Positions 27,504-35,917 of a DNA stretch of 64,000 nt are shown here, piece after piece. The position numbers were made by a program, and so were the translations under genes. The stretch is from Motilibacter deserti (GTDB lineage Bacteria > Actinomycetota > Actinomycetes > Motilibacterales > Motilibacteraceae). The number at the start of each line of letters is the position of its first letter. Position 1 is the first letter of the stretch. The stretch covers positions 590,933 to 654,932 of the forward strand of contig NZ_JAANNP010000001.1 in assembly GCF_011250635.1 (NCBI RefSeq), written 5' to 3'. A model generated the notes under the pieces. It ran no database searches. It was not told the DNA's origin and worked only from the letters and a program-made list of their open reading frames with translations.

Positions 27504-28937
27504 TCAGGCGTGGTTGTGCCCGTAGTGCTCGTGGTCGGGCTCACGGCCATGCTGGTCCGGGTTCTCGCCGTCGGCGCCGCCCTGCGCCATGAAGGCGGCC
27601 AGGTCCTCGGCCGACGGCACGGTCGCCGGGCGCAGGTCCTCGAGGTCGACCGCGGCACCCTCGGTGTCGGTGATCGTGGCGGCCTCGAGCAGAACGGCGA
27701 GCGCCTTGCCGCGCACGACCTCGCTGACGAGCAGCGGCACCTGGCCGTTCTGCATCAGCTGCTGGGCGAACTGCTCGGGCGCCATGCCGTACTGCTGGGC
27801 GCGGCGGAGCAGGTGCTCGCTGAGCTCCTCCTGCGAGACGCCGATCTGGTCGCGCGTCGCGATCGCGTCGAGGACGAACTGGGCCTTGACCGCCTCGCGG
27901 GCGCGCTGCTCGACCTCGGTGTCGAAGTCGGCCTCCTCGCGCTCCTCGCTCTTGAGGAACTGCTCCTTGGTCATGCCTGCGTTCTCGAGCTGGTGCGCGA
28001 GGTCGTGCATCCGGGCGTCGACCTCGGCCTTGACCACGCTGTCGGGCAGCGGGAGCTCGACCTGCTCGAGCAGCGCCTCGAGGACCTTGTCGCGCGCCTG
28101 GACGCCCTGCTCGAGCTTCTTCGAGCGCTCGAGGCGCGTGCGCAGGTCGGCGCGGAGCTCCTCGAGGGTGTCGAACTCGCTCGCCATCTGTGCGAAGTCG
28201 TCGTCGGCCGCGGGCAGGTCGCGCTCCTTGACGGAGGCGACGGTCACCGTGACGTCGGCCTCCTCGCCGACGTGCGGGCCGCCCGCGAGCTTGGTCGTGA
28301 AGGTGCGCGACTCGCCTTCGGACAGCCCGATCACGGCCTCGTCCAGGCCCTCGAGCATGCCGCTGCCGATCTCGTAGGACTGGCCCTTGGTGGCGAGCTC
28401 GGGGACGTCCTCGCCGCCGATCGCGGCGGCCAGGTCGATCGAGACGAAGTCGCCGTCCTGGGCCGGGCGGTCCACGCCCTGCAGCGAGCCGAAGCGCGCC
28501 CGCAGGCTCGTGAGCTGCTCCTCGACCTCCTCGTCGGTGACCGCGACCGAGTCGACGGTCGCCTGCACGCCGGCGAGGTCGGGCAGCTCCACCTCGGGCC
28601 GGACGTCGACCTCGGCGGTGAACTTCAGCGGCTGGCCGTCGGCGAACTCGGTGACGTCGACCTCGGGCTGGCCCAGCGCCTGGGTGCCGCTCTCCTGCAC
28701 CGCCTGGCCGTAGAACTTCGGCAGCGCCTCGTTGACCGCCTCCTCCAGCACCATCGCGCGGCCGAAGCGCTGGTCGATGATGCGGGCGGGGATCTTGCCG
28801 CGGCGGAAGCCGGGGATCGTCACCTGGCCGGCGATCTTCTTGTACGCGGAGTCCAGGCTCGGCTTCAGCTCGTCGAAACCGACCTCGACGGTGAGCTTGA
28901 CCCGCGTCGGGCTGAGGTTCTCGACGTCGGTCTTCAC
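27504..28937 (-). CDS. tig: Trigger factor (ribosome-associated chaperone and prolyl isomerase)
   Basis: A 477-residue protein with the three trigger-factor parts: an N-terminal ribosome-binding domain with GFRRGKIP (about residues 43-50), a central FKBP-like isomerase domain (about 150-240), and a helical C-terminal domain. The tail is acidic and ends in a His-rich sequence (HGREPDHEHYGHNHA) that could bind metal, as seen in several actinobacterial homologues. It binds nascent chains at the ribosome exit. The start is GTG 28937. It precedes the clpP genes as usual. Confidence 0.96.
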   Translation of the reverse strand: MKTDVENLSPTRVKLTVEVGFDELKPSLDSAYKKIAGQVTIPGFRRGKIPARIIDQRFGRAMVLEEAVNEALPKFYGQAVQESGTQALGQPEVDVTEFADGQPLKFTAEVDVRPEVELPDLAGVQATVDSVAVTDEEVEEQLTSLRARFGSLQGVDRPAQDGDFVSIDLAAAIGGEDVPELATKGQSYEIGSGMLEGLDEAVIGLSEGESRTFTTKLAGGPHVGEEADVTVTVASVKERDLPAADDDFAQMASEFDTLEELRADLRTRLERSKKLEQGVQARDKVLEALLEQVELPLPDSVVKAEVDARMHDLAHQLENAGMTKEQFLKSEEREEADFDTEVEQRAREAVKAQFVLDAIATRDQIGVSQEELSEHLLRRAQQYGMAPEQFAQQLMQNGQVPLLVSEVVRGKALAVLLEAATITDTEGAAVDLEDLRPATVPSAEDLAAFMAQGGADGENPDQHGREPDHEHYGHNHA

Positions 28938-29045
28938 TGCTTGGCTCTCCTCGCGGGATTCGGATGACGCGGCTGGCGGTGCTCGGGCGCGGCCGAGCCG
29001 CTCCGGACGGCTCGGAGTCGATCCGAGCCGGTCGGAGCGGCGAAG

Positions 29046-29118
29046 TCGGGGCGGGGAGAGTCGAACTCCCGATCTCCTGCCCCCAAAGCAGGCGCGCTAG
29101 CCACTACGCTACGCCCCG
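29046..29118 (-). tRNA. tRNA-Pro (anticodon TGG)
   Basis: The acceptor stem CGGGGCG/CGCCCCG (29112-29118 with 29047-29053) folds with an anticodon stem CCTGC/GCAGG and loop TTTGGGG, giving anticodon TGG, and a T-arm containing GTTCGACTC. The discriminator base is A. No CCA is encoded. Confidence 0.93.
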
Positions 29119-29288
29119 CGGCGCGCATGGCAGTCTAGGGCCTCGCGCGCGCACCGATGCCGCACTCGGCGAGGGCTGCCCCCGTGGCGGCCCGCGCGAT
29201 GGGGCATGCTGTGTCGTGCCGGGCCGCGGCTCCGGGCGTGTGGACGTGGGATGCGTCGTCACTCGTCCGGGGGCGGGTGCTCGTCACT

Positions 29289-29362
<74 letters not shown>

Positions 29363-29450
29363 CTCTTCGGACTGCGGGCTCCGGACGAGCCCGTCGGAGC
29401 AGCGCCGAGCGCGGCGGGGCCGCCTGGCGAGGCAGCCGTCGGCGCACGCG

Positions 29451-29885
29451 TCAGCCGTGCTCCACATCGGTGTTCTCCGCCGCGCCCCACCCGTGCCAGC
29501 GCTCGATTCGGATGCGCGCGCTCACCCGCCCCCGGTCGCGCGTCGGGTACGCCGCTCCGGTGTAGTGCGCGCTGATGCGGTCGATGTCGGCGAGGCCGGC
29601 GTCGTCGTACGTCTCGACGACGCGGCCCTGGACGCTGACGTGGGTGTACCACCCGTCCGCGTCGAGGACGGTGAGCGAGACCCGCGGGTCGTTGCGGAGG
29701 TACTCCAGCCGCTTGCGCCCCTCGTCCATGTTGACCAGCAGCTCGGCCGCCTCCGGCCGCTCCTGCAGGACGTACCACGTCGCGACGGACACCGGCTGCC
29801 CGTCGGGGCGCAGGGTGGTGATGACCGCCGGGTTGGGCTTGCGCAGCAGCTCGAGGACGTTCGGGGGCAGCGGAGGCTTGGGCAT
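29451..29885 (-). CDS. PPOX-class (probably F420-dependent) oxidoreductase
   Basis: A 144-residue split-barrel flavin-fold protein of the pyridoxamine-5'-phosphate oxidase-like superfamily. It shows AVITTLRPDGQPVSVATWYV, then RKRLEYLRNDPRVSLTVLD and YTHVSVQGRVVE, the order seen in actinobacterial F420-dependent members. A typical homologue is a dimer using F420H2 or FMN; the substrate is unknown. The start is ATG 29885. It is alone between tRNA-Gly and the polysaccharide locus. Confidence 0.85.
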   Translation of the reverse strand: MPKPPLPPNVLELLRKPNPAVITTLRPDGQPVSVATWYVLQERPEAAELLVNMDEGRKRLEYLRNDPRVSLTVLDADGWYTHVSVQGRVVETYDDAGLADIDRISAHYTGAAYPTRDRGRVSARIRIERWHGWGAAENTDVEHG

Positions 29886-29983
29886 GGCCGGACGCTACCC
29901 GGCGACGGGTCGCCGACTCGCGACGGGCACAGGGAGGGCACGGCGAGGGCAAGGGGCGGGATGCGGACGGCTCGCGGCCGCGC

Positions 29984-31012
29984 TCACCCGGGCCACGGGT
30001 TGGACCGGATGGGCCGGGCCTTCCCGGTCATGCGGGCCGCGGCGTAGCCCGCCATCGCCGCCGCGACCGCGCGGCGCGCCTCGCCCGGCGTGCGCGCCGG
30101 GCGCAGGACGAAGGAGTTGAAGCCCTCGTAGATCACCTGGCGGCCGGTCCGGACGAGCCCGGCCTTGGCGAAGAGGTAGTACCACTCGGACCGGCGCCGG
30201 CAGTTGATGTGCGTGGGATCGACGTGGGGGTCCTCGCTCGTCGACACCAGGACGCGCCCCTCGGGCCCGGTGACCCGCGCCAGCTCGACGAGGAACGGCT
30301 CCGTCAGCGGCGGCGGCAGATGCTCGAGCACCTCCATGCACACGGTGAGGTCGAAGGCCGCGCTCGGGTAGTCGTTGGAGGTGAAGTCCCCGACCGTGAT
30401 CGCGGGCAGGTGGTAGCGGTCGACCGTGTGCGTGATCGCGAGCGGGTAGGAGATGTCCGTCCCGTAGACGTGCACCACGCCCGCGCGGCGCAGCGACTCC
30501 ATGACGTAGCCGTTGAGGCAGCCGACGTCGAGGACCCGCACGGACGAGGCGTCGTGGCCGGCAGGCAGGTGGGCGAGGATGTCCCCCGCCGTCACCTCGG
30601 CGTTGGCGAGGAAGTCGTTGTCGCCCCAGCGCGCGAGGTAGTCGTCGCCGTACTCCTCGGGGCCGGGGTCCCCCCGCTTCACCCAGAGCCCGGCGGCTCC
30701 CGCCGGCTCGAAGCCGCTCGCCGTCATGGTGCCAGCCTCGAGGGAAGGGCAGTGCACGAATCCAGCCTCGTGCGTCAGCCGGTGCAGCAGAGGACCGTCC
30801 GCGCCGTCGGCGTCCGCGAGCACGACGAGGTCGAACCGGAGCAGCGGGTCCGGCGAGGCGAGCTCGCCCGGTGTGCGCGCGGACACGAGCGACTCGGCCC
30901 CGGGCAGCGGCACCGCCGGCTCCCCCACCACGCCGAGGAGGCGCAGCCGTGCGGGCAGGACGTCGGCGAGGCCCGCGACCGGGCGCTCGGACGGCACGGC
31001 GGCGGAGCTCAT
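29984..31012 (-). CDS. SAM-dependent methyltransferase of the polysaccharide locus
   Basis: A 342-residue protein. Residues about 185-290 form a class I methyltransferase: SAM motif VLDVGCLNGYVMESL, acidic YGTDIS, then FDLTVCMEVLEHLPPP. The first about 150 residues are less conserved. Its ATG (31012) overlaps the stop of the glycosyltransferase upstream (ATGA at 31009-31012), so it is the last gene of the Wzt-glycosyltransferase operon. It probably O-methylates a sugar or caps a glycan chain; the acceptor is not evident. Confidence 0.8.
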   Translation of the reverse strand: MSSAAVPSERPVAGLADVLPARLRLLGVVGEPAVPLPGAESLVSARTPGELASPDPLLRFDLVVLADADGADGPLLHRLTHEAGFVHCPSLEAGTMTASGFEPAGAAGLWVKRGDPGPEEYGDDYLARWGDNDFLANAEVTAGDILAHLPAGHDASSVRVLDVGCLNGYVMESLRRAGVVHVYGTDISYPLAITHTVDRYHLPAITVGDFTSNDYPSAAFDLTVCMEVLEHLPPPLTEPFLVELARVTGPEGRVLVSTSEDPHVDPTHINCRRRSEWYYLFAKAGLVRTGRQVIYEGFNSFVLRPARTPGEARRAVAAAMAGYAAARMTGKARPIRSNPWPG

Positions 31013-33057
31013 CGCCCGTCCCCCTTCAACGCAGTGGTGACGCGCCCGAGATGGAAGGCCAGCGCGGCCGGGACCCGACGCGGCTCGCGGGCCAGCCGCG
31101 CGAGCTTGACGACCGGCTCGGGTGCACGGGCGCGCAGCTCGTCGCGGAGCGGCAGCCGGCGCGGGTCGGCGACGGGGACCCGCTCGACCTGCAGGTAGTC
31201 CTTGTCCACCGACGGCGTCCAGCGCGAGTAGAACAGGTCCGCCCCCGCGCGGATCGTGCGCTCCCAGAACTCGTTGCGCGCATCGTCGTAGTTGGCGATC
31301 GTGAGCGAGCGGTTCTCGACGTCCCCGAGCATCGCGTAGACCTGGTAGCCGAGCGACGTCGCGCGCATCGCGATGTCCATGTCGTCCATGTAGAACGGCG
31401 CGTAGGCCTCGTCGAGGTAGCCGTGCTCCTCGAGGAAGCTCTTGCGCAGCACGAGCGGCCCGCGCATGCAGGCGTCGACCTGGAAGAACTTGCGGCCCAG
31501 CGCGGGGTCGGTCCGCGCGTCCTGCCGCCAGTAGACCTCGACGTCGGACATGACGACCTGCCCGGGGCCGTCGAGCCCGGTGGTCCCCCGCGGGTAGAGG
31601 TTCACCCCGGCGAGGCACCCCAGAACCGCGATTCGGGGGTTCTTGTCGAGGAACGTGACGGCCTCGTAGAACAGCGACCGGTCGTAGACGTAGTTGTCGT
31701 CCTGCAGGATGACGCAGTACTTGCCGGTCGACTTGCGCAGCCCGATGTTGTTGGTGCGCACCTCGAAGATGTCGGGCGTCACCTCGAAGGTGACGGGGTA
31801 GCTGCGGCGGCCGGCGTAGAACCGGCGCACCACCTGCTCGGTCTGGTCCTTGCACCCGTCGAGGACCACGTGCAGCTCGCCGGCCGGGTAGGCCTTCAGG
31901 GCCCGGTCCAGGTAGCCGAGCAGCCCGCGGATCGTCCCCTCCTTGTTGAAGACCGGCAGCGTGACGCTCACCTTCGGGTGCAGCTCGCCGTGCAGCGCGC
32001 CGCGCACCGCCTCCTCCAGCGGCCCCTCGAACTCCTCGTGGAAACCGCGGTAGTAGTCCAGCGTCTTCGCCCGCAGCCGCGCGAGCCCGGCGGGATCGAG
32101 GCCGACGGCCTGCCGGAGGGCCTCGGCGTTGGCGGCCGAGCCGAGCCTCGGCTCCAGCCAGCCCAGGGGGCTGAAGTCGATGCCTGTCTGCGGTGTGAGC
32201 AGCGGCACGGCGCCGCGGCGCATCGCGTCGAGCACGGCGCCGGCCTGGCCCTCCTCGAGCGCGGGGGACACGACGAAGGCCGCACGTCGCAGTGCCCGGT
32301 CGTACGCCGCGGACGAGGACTCGACCCAGCCCGCCGCGGTCAGGCGGTCCCCGAGCACGTCCTGCAGGTGCGCGAGCTTCTGCTCGTGGAAGGGCGTGAC
32401 GGGCCGGCCGATGACGGTGAGCCGGGCGCTGGAGGAGACGAAGCCCTGGCTGGTGAACAGCTCGTGGACGATGTCGAAGCCCTTGCGCAGCCCGATCTCG
32501 GATGCGACGTGGACGAACTCGCTGGGCTCCGCTCCCCCTGCGGCGTCCGGCAGGCTCGGCCCCGTCCCGTAGTTGACGACCTTCACCTTCGCGGGAGGCA
32601 CGCCGTTCGCGAGGTAGGTGTTGAGGACCGTCGTGTTGCCGACGCAGATCACCGCGTCCGCGCGGGAGATCGCCGTGGACATCGCGGCCGCGTCCGGCAG
32701 GTCCCATTCGGCGAGCGCCGTCTCGGGCAGGCCCCAGTCGGCCACGGCCGCGCGCAGCGCCGCGGTGCGGTGGCGAGGGTGGGAGTTGACCGCGAGCACG
32801 ACGTTGACGCGGGCCCCGCTCGCCCGGCTGATCTCGTCGAAGCGGTCGACGATGCCGACGCAGACGTCGAACTGCTGCGCGGCAAGGGTCTCGAGCGGGA
32901 CGGTGAAGGCGTCGACGTAGATGACCTCGCCCATGCGCCCGAGGATCGCGTGGAGCGTCCGGGCCAGGATGCTCGCGGAGGACGCCCAGTGCTCGTGCTC
33001 GTCCGGAGGGCGCTCGGGGTCGAAGTGGTAGGTGCTGTAGCTGAGCAGGATCCTCAC
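31009..33057 (-). CDS. Two-domain glycosyltransferase (GT4-like plus GT2)
   Basis: A 682-residue fusion. The N-terminal half (about 1-335) looks like a GT-B enzyme: FVHVASEIGLRKGFDI, RLTVIGRPVTP, and SPALEEGQAGAVLDAMRRGAVPLL, the GT4 donor-site region. The C-terminal half (about 345-600) is a GT-A/GT2 domain: KVSVTLPVFNKEGTIRGLLGYL, then DGCKDQT in place of the usual DDGSxD, and QDDN in place of DxD. It therefore may add two different sugars. GTG 33057 overlaps the upstream ATPase stop (GTGA) and its own stop overlaps the methyltransferase start. It acts at the cytoplasmic side of the membrane. Confidence 0.82.
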   Translation of the reverse strand: MRILLSYSTYHFDPERPPDEHEHWASSASILARTLHAILGRMGEVIYVDAFTVPLETLAAQQFDVCVGIVDRFDEISRASGARVNVVLAVNSHPRHRTAALRAAVADWGLPETALAEWDLPDAAAMSTAISRADAVICVGNTTVLNTYLANGVPPAKVKVVNYGTGPSLPDAAGGAEPSEFVHVASEIGLRKGFDIVHELFTSQGFVSSSARLTVIGRPVTPFHEQKLAHLQDVLGDRLTAAGWVESSSAAYDRALRRAAFVVSPALEEGQAGAVLDAMRRGAVPLLTPQTGIDFSPLGWLEPRLGSAANAEALRQAVGLDPAGLARLRAKTLDYYRGFHEEFEGPLEEAVRGALHGELHPKVSVTLPVFNKEGTIRGLLGYLDRALKAYPAGELHVVLDGCKDQTEQVVRRFYAGRRSYPVTFEVTPDIFEVRTNNIGLRKSTGKYCVILQDDNYVYDRSLFYEAVTFLDKNPRIAVLGCLAGVNLYPRGTTGLDGPGQVVMSDVEVYWRQDARTDPALGRKFFQVDACMRGPLVLRKSFLEEHGYLDEAYAPFYMDDMDIAMRATSLGYQVYAMLGDVENRSLTIANYDDARNEFWERTIRAGADLFYSRWTPSVDKDYLQVERVPVADPRRLPLRDELRARAPEPVVKLARLAREPRRVPAALAFHLGRVTTALKGDGR

Positions 33058-34283
33058 GGAAGCTGTTCCCACGTCGAGCGCACGAGCAGCATGGACGGGA
33101 AGTTGGAGAAGACCGCTCCGTCCGCGAACGGCACGAGCGGGTCGATGAACACCTTGCCCAGCGGCGAGGAGTCGAGCACGTACGACTCGTTCGCCCACAT
33201 GCTCAGCTCGAGGACGTACTCGCCCGGAGCGATGCGCGGCAGCTCGAGGGTGAAGCGGAACTGCGCGGGCGCGTCCACGTGCATGCGGACGGCCTCGAGG
33301 TCGCTGTGGGTGAAGGCGATCAGCGACCCTTCCTGCACCGAGCGCAGCCCCAGCCCGAAGACCACCCGCTGTTGTTCCTTCGGCTCGTACGCGAGCTCGA
33401 CCCGCAGCGGCGTCCCACTGTCGAGGTGGTGCAGCAGGCCGCTGGCGCCGTTGATGCGCACCCCGTCGACGCGGCCGGAGTCGGTCACGATCGTCTCGGC
33501 GTCGTAGCTGTCCTGCATGCTGTCGTTGTAGCGGGCGATGACCTCCTCGACCGGCCCGGAGGCTACGAGCCGCCCCCGCGAGAGCAGCACTCCCCGGTCG
33601 CACAGCTGCTTCACCGACGCCATGCTGTGGCTCACGAAGAGGACGGTGCGCCCGTGCGTCGACACGTCCTTCATCTTGCCGAGGCTCTTCTTCTGGAACG
33701 CCGCGTCGCCGACCGCGAGGACCTCGTCCACGATGAGGATGTCCGGCTCGAGGTGCGCGGCGACCGCGAACGCGAGCCGGACGTACATCCCCGAGGAGTA
33801 GAACTTGACGGGGGTGTCGAGGAACTTCTCGACCTCGGAGAACGCGACGATCTCGTCGAACTTGCGCATGATCTCGCGCCGCGTCATGCCGAGCAGGGCG
33901 CCGTTGAAGAAGATGTTCTCGCGGCCGGTGAGCTCGGGGTGGAAGCCGGTGCCCACCTCGAGCAGGCTCGCGACCTTGCCCTCGAGGGTGACGCGGCCGG
34001 CCGACGGCTCGACGATCCGGGAGAGGACCTTGAGCAGCGTCGACTTGCCCGAGCCGTTGCGCCCGATGATCCCGACGACCTCGCCGGGCTCGACCGTCAG
34101 GTCGATCTCGTTGAGCGCCCAGAACTGCTCGTGCTCGGTCCGCCGGCCGGTGAACGGGTGCAGCGGCCGCCTGGCGGCGCGGGCCAGGACGTCGCGCAGG
34201 GTGTCGGCTCCGGCGGCAGCGCGCTGCTCGTGGCTGATCCGGTAGACCTTCGACAGCTTCTCGACCTCGATGGCCGGGGTCAC
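33054..34283 (-). CDS. Polysaccharide ABC exporter ATPase (Wzt-like) with C-terminal sugar-binding domain
   Basis: A 409-residue protein. The ABC ATPase occupies about residues 5-250: Walker A GRNGSGKST, a degenerate signature YSSGMYVRLAFA as in Wzt/TagH proteins, Walker B ILIVDEVLAVGD and SHSM. Residues about 260-409 form a beta-sandwich like the Wzt C-terminal carbohydrate-binding domain (LELPRIAPGEYVLELSMW), which reads the end of the chain to be exported. The matching permease lies 1.6 kb away on the opposite strand (35905). The GTG start at 34283 overlaps the stop of a short upstream frame (GTGA). Confidence 0.92.
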   Translation of the reverse strand: MTPAIEVEKLSKVYRISHEQRAAAGADTLRDVLARAARRPLHPFTGRRTEHEQFWALNEIDLTVEPGEVVGIIGRNGSGKSTLLKVLSRIVEPSAGRVTLEGKVASLLEVGTGFHPELTGRENIFFNGALLGMTRREIMRKFDEIVAFSEVEKFLDTPVKFYSSGMYVRLAFAVAAHLEPDILIVDEVLAVGDAAFQKKSLGKMKDVSTHGRTVLFVSHSMASVKQLCDRGVLLSRGRLVASGPVEEVIARYNDSMQDSYDAETIVTDSGRVDGVRINGASGLLHHLDSGTPLRVELAYEPKEQQRVVFGLGLRSVQEGSLIAFTHSDLEAVRMHVDAPAQFRFTLELPRIAPGEYVLELSMWANESYVLDSSPLGKVFIDPLVPFADGAVFSNFPSMLLVRSTWEQLP

Positions 34284-34378
34284 CGGCCGCCCCAGGCCGT
34301 GCCGGAGCCGCTCGTCCGCGCGGGACGGTCCTGCCGGCCGACGACGTCGGCGGGCAGTGCGGTCGTGCGTTGGGACAT
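34280..34378 (-). CDS. Possible 32-codon leader peptide before the Wzt-like gene
   Basis: An ATG at 34378 preceded by GGAGGGGGC opens a 32-codon frame (MSQRTTALPADVVGRQDR then a Ser/Gly-rich end) whose TGA overlaps the GTG start of the ATPase gene by 4 bp. The ATPase GTG has no separate ribosome binding site, so this short frame may be translated to deliver ribosomes to it. No family resemblance is seen. It could be chance. Confidence 0.35.
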   Translation of the reverse strand: MSQRTTALPADVVGRQDRPARTSGSGTAWGGR

Positions 34379-34480
34379 GCCCCCTCCACGAGCCTCGGCT
34401 GGGCCGATGCTATCGCCACAGATCGCACCGGACCGGGTTTTAGGCGGGGACATCCCCGAGACCGCTGACAGGATGGCGGG

Positions 34481-35005
34481 ATGAGCGGGACGCACTCCTA
34501 TGCGGTCGACGTCACGTGGACGGGCAACCTGGGAAGCGGGACCTCGGCCTATCGCGCGTACTCCCGCGACTGCGTCCTGCAGGCAGAGGGGAAGCCGCCC
34601 GTCGAGGCGTCGGCGGACGTCGCCTACCGCGGTGCGGCGGACCGCTGGAACCCCGAGGAGCTGCTGGTGGCAGCGCTCTCGCAGTGCCACCTGCTGTGGT
34701 ACCTGCACCTGTGCGCGGACGCCGGTGTGCACGTGACGGCGTACCGGGACGGCGCATCGGGGACGCTGGCGCTCACGCCGGACGGCTCCGGCGCCTTCCG
34801 CGAGGTGGTCCTGCGCCCGCACGTCGTGGTGGCCTCGCCCGACAGCGTCGTGACAGCGCGGGCGCTGCACGCCGAAGCAGGGCGGATGTGCTTCCTCGCG
34901 CGGTCCATGGCCTTCCCGGTCCGGCACGAGCCGACCGTCGTGGCGGCGGGGCCGGACGAGCAGGACGGGCAGGACGGGCCGGCACCGGCAGGCGCCGGCT
35001 CCTGA
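34481..35005 (+). CDS. OsmC family peroxiredoxin-like protein
   Basis: A 174-residue protein with the OsmC fold signs: GAADRWNPEELLVAALSQCHLLWYLHL carries the first conserved cysteine, and GRMCFLARSMAFPV carries the second. This pair reduces organic hydroperoxides in Ohr/OsmC enzymes, with dihydrolipoamide-type electron donors. The C-terminus ends in a Gln/Asp/Gly tail. It is divergently transcribed from the Wzt-like gene and has no clear functional link to the sugar genes around it. Confidence 0.85.
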   Translation: MSGTHSYAVDVTWTGNLGSGTSAYRAYSRDCVLQAEGKPPVEASADVAYRGAADRWNPEELLVAALSQCHLLWYLHLCADAGVHVTAYRDGASGTLALTPDGSGAFREVVLRPHVVVASPDSVVTARALHAEAGRMCFLARSMAFPVRHEPTVVAAGPDEQDGQDGPAPAGAGS

Positions 35006-35014
35006 GCCCCGCCC

Positions 35015-35710
35015 TCAGTCGATCGAGGCGAGCAGCATCGAGCTCGTCATGGCCACCCCGCCGCGCAGGATCTTCAACGCCTGCTTGTTCAGCCCGGGCA
35101 CCCGGCGCAGGTCCCACAGCAGGTTCGCCTGCACCCACGCCGCGTCCCGGGCCGCCTCGATCGACCAGTTGCAGACGAGGTCGAGGACGGGCGAGAGCTT
35201 GCGGTCGACCTTCAGCGCCGGGCCGTCGAGGAAGGACTGCCGGATGGGCCGCTCCTTCTCGGCCAGGAGCTCGTTGATGCGGTCGTAGTCCGCGCGCACG
35301 GCGTCGTCCTCCGGCGAGCGGCCCATCAGGCGGCACGTCTCGATGACGGCGACGGGCAGGTCGGCGTTGATGTGCGCGTTCATGCCGGCCAGCGCGAACT
35401 GGATCGGCTCGATGCCGCTCTTGTGGCGCGCCGCGAACAACGGCGCCCACGGCTTGGGCATCGACCCGACCGGCGGTCCGGCCGCGACGTGGGCCTCGAG
35501 GAACAGCCCGGCGAACACCACGTCGAGGCGCTCGGTGAACACCGGGTCCGCGAAGCTGCCGTCGCGCACCCAGTCCCGGACGGTCTTCGTCACGTCGAGG
35601 TACATCCGGCTGAAGACGTCGACCCCGTCGGTGTCGGTGAGCGTCGCGCACACGGTCTCCAGGTCGGTGACCACGTCGTCGATGGTGCGGTCGAAGGCAG
35701 CGTCGGTCAT
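35015..35710 (-). CDS. DUF5995 family protein
   Basis: A 231-residue protein starting at ATG 35710. It is mostly helical, with the conserved block HKSGIEPIQFALAGMNAHINADLPVAVIETC and a later SIEAARDAAWVQANLLWDL, which fits DUF5995. The HINxDL motif and nearby acidic residues hint at a metal-binding helical bundle, but no activity is established. It is convergent with osmC (stops 10 bp apart) and divergent from the Wzm-like gene. Confidence 0.75.
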   Translation of the reverse strand: MTDAAFDRTIDDVVTDLETVCATLTDTDGVDVFSRMYLDVTKTVRDWVRDGSFADPVFTERLDVVFAGLFLEAHVAAGPPVGSMPKPWAPLFAARHKSGIEPIQFALAGMNAHINADLPVAVIETCRLMGRSPEDDAVRADYDRINELLAEKERPIRQSFLDGPALKVDRKLSPVLDLVCNWSIEAARDAAWVQANLLWDLRRVPGLNKQALKILRGGVAMTSSMLLASID

Positions 35711-35887
35711 GACCCTCAGTCTCTCGTCGCTCGCACTGCGCCGCCCGGCATTTGCGCTCAAACGCCGAAGCGCGGCCGCGGAAGGCCCGCGGACGCTAGG
35801 GTCCGGAGCGAGCAAGCGCACCGCCCGTCCCGGCCGGCGCCGGCCCGGGCGCGCCGGGCGGGCGCGGTCGACGAGCAAGGAGCTGTT

Positions 35888-35917
35888 GTGGAGCGGGAGC
35901 TGCCGTGCGAACGGTGA
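35888..35917 (+). other. Possible 9-codon leader peptide before the Wzm-like gene
   Basis: AAGGAG at 35877-35882 lies 5 nt before GTG 35888, which opens a 9-codon frame (VERELPCER) ending in TGA 35915-35917. That stop overlaps an in-frame GTG (35914) of the permease. It mirrors the arrangement before the Wzt-like gene. It may be a translational coupler or a coincidence. Confidence 0.3.

Noticed and set aside
31009-34428. A single 1139-residue protein on the minus strand
   Set aside because: The first about 455 residues are out-of-frame translation of the Wzt-like ATPase. The true glycosyltransferase starts at GTG 33057 with a 4-bp overlap.
34280-34927. A 215-residue minus-strand gene overlapping osmC
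   Set aside because: Most of it is antisense to osmC, with no resemblance to any family. Only its last 32 codons have an independent start signal and are reported as a possible leader.
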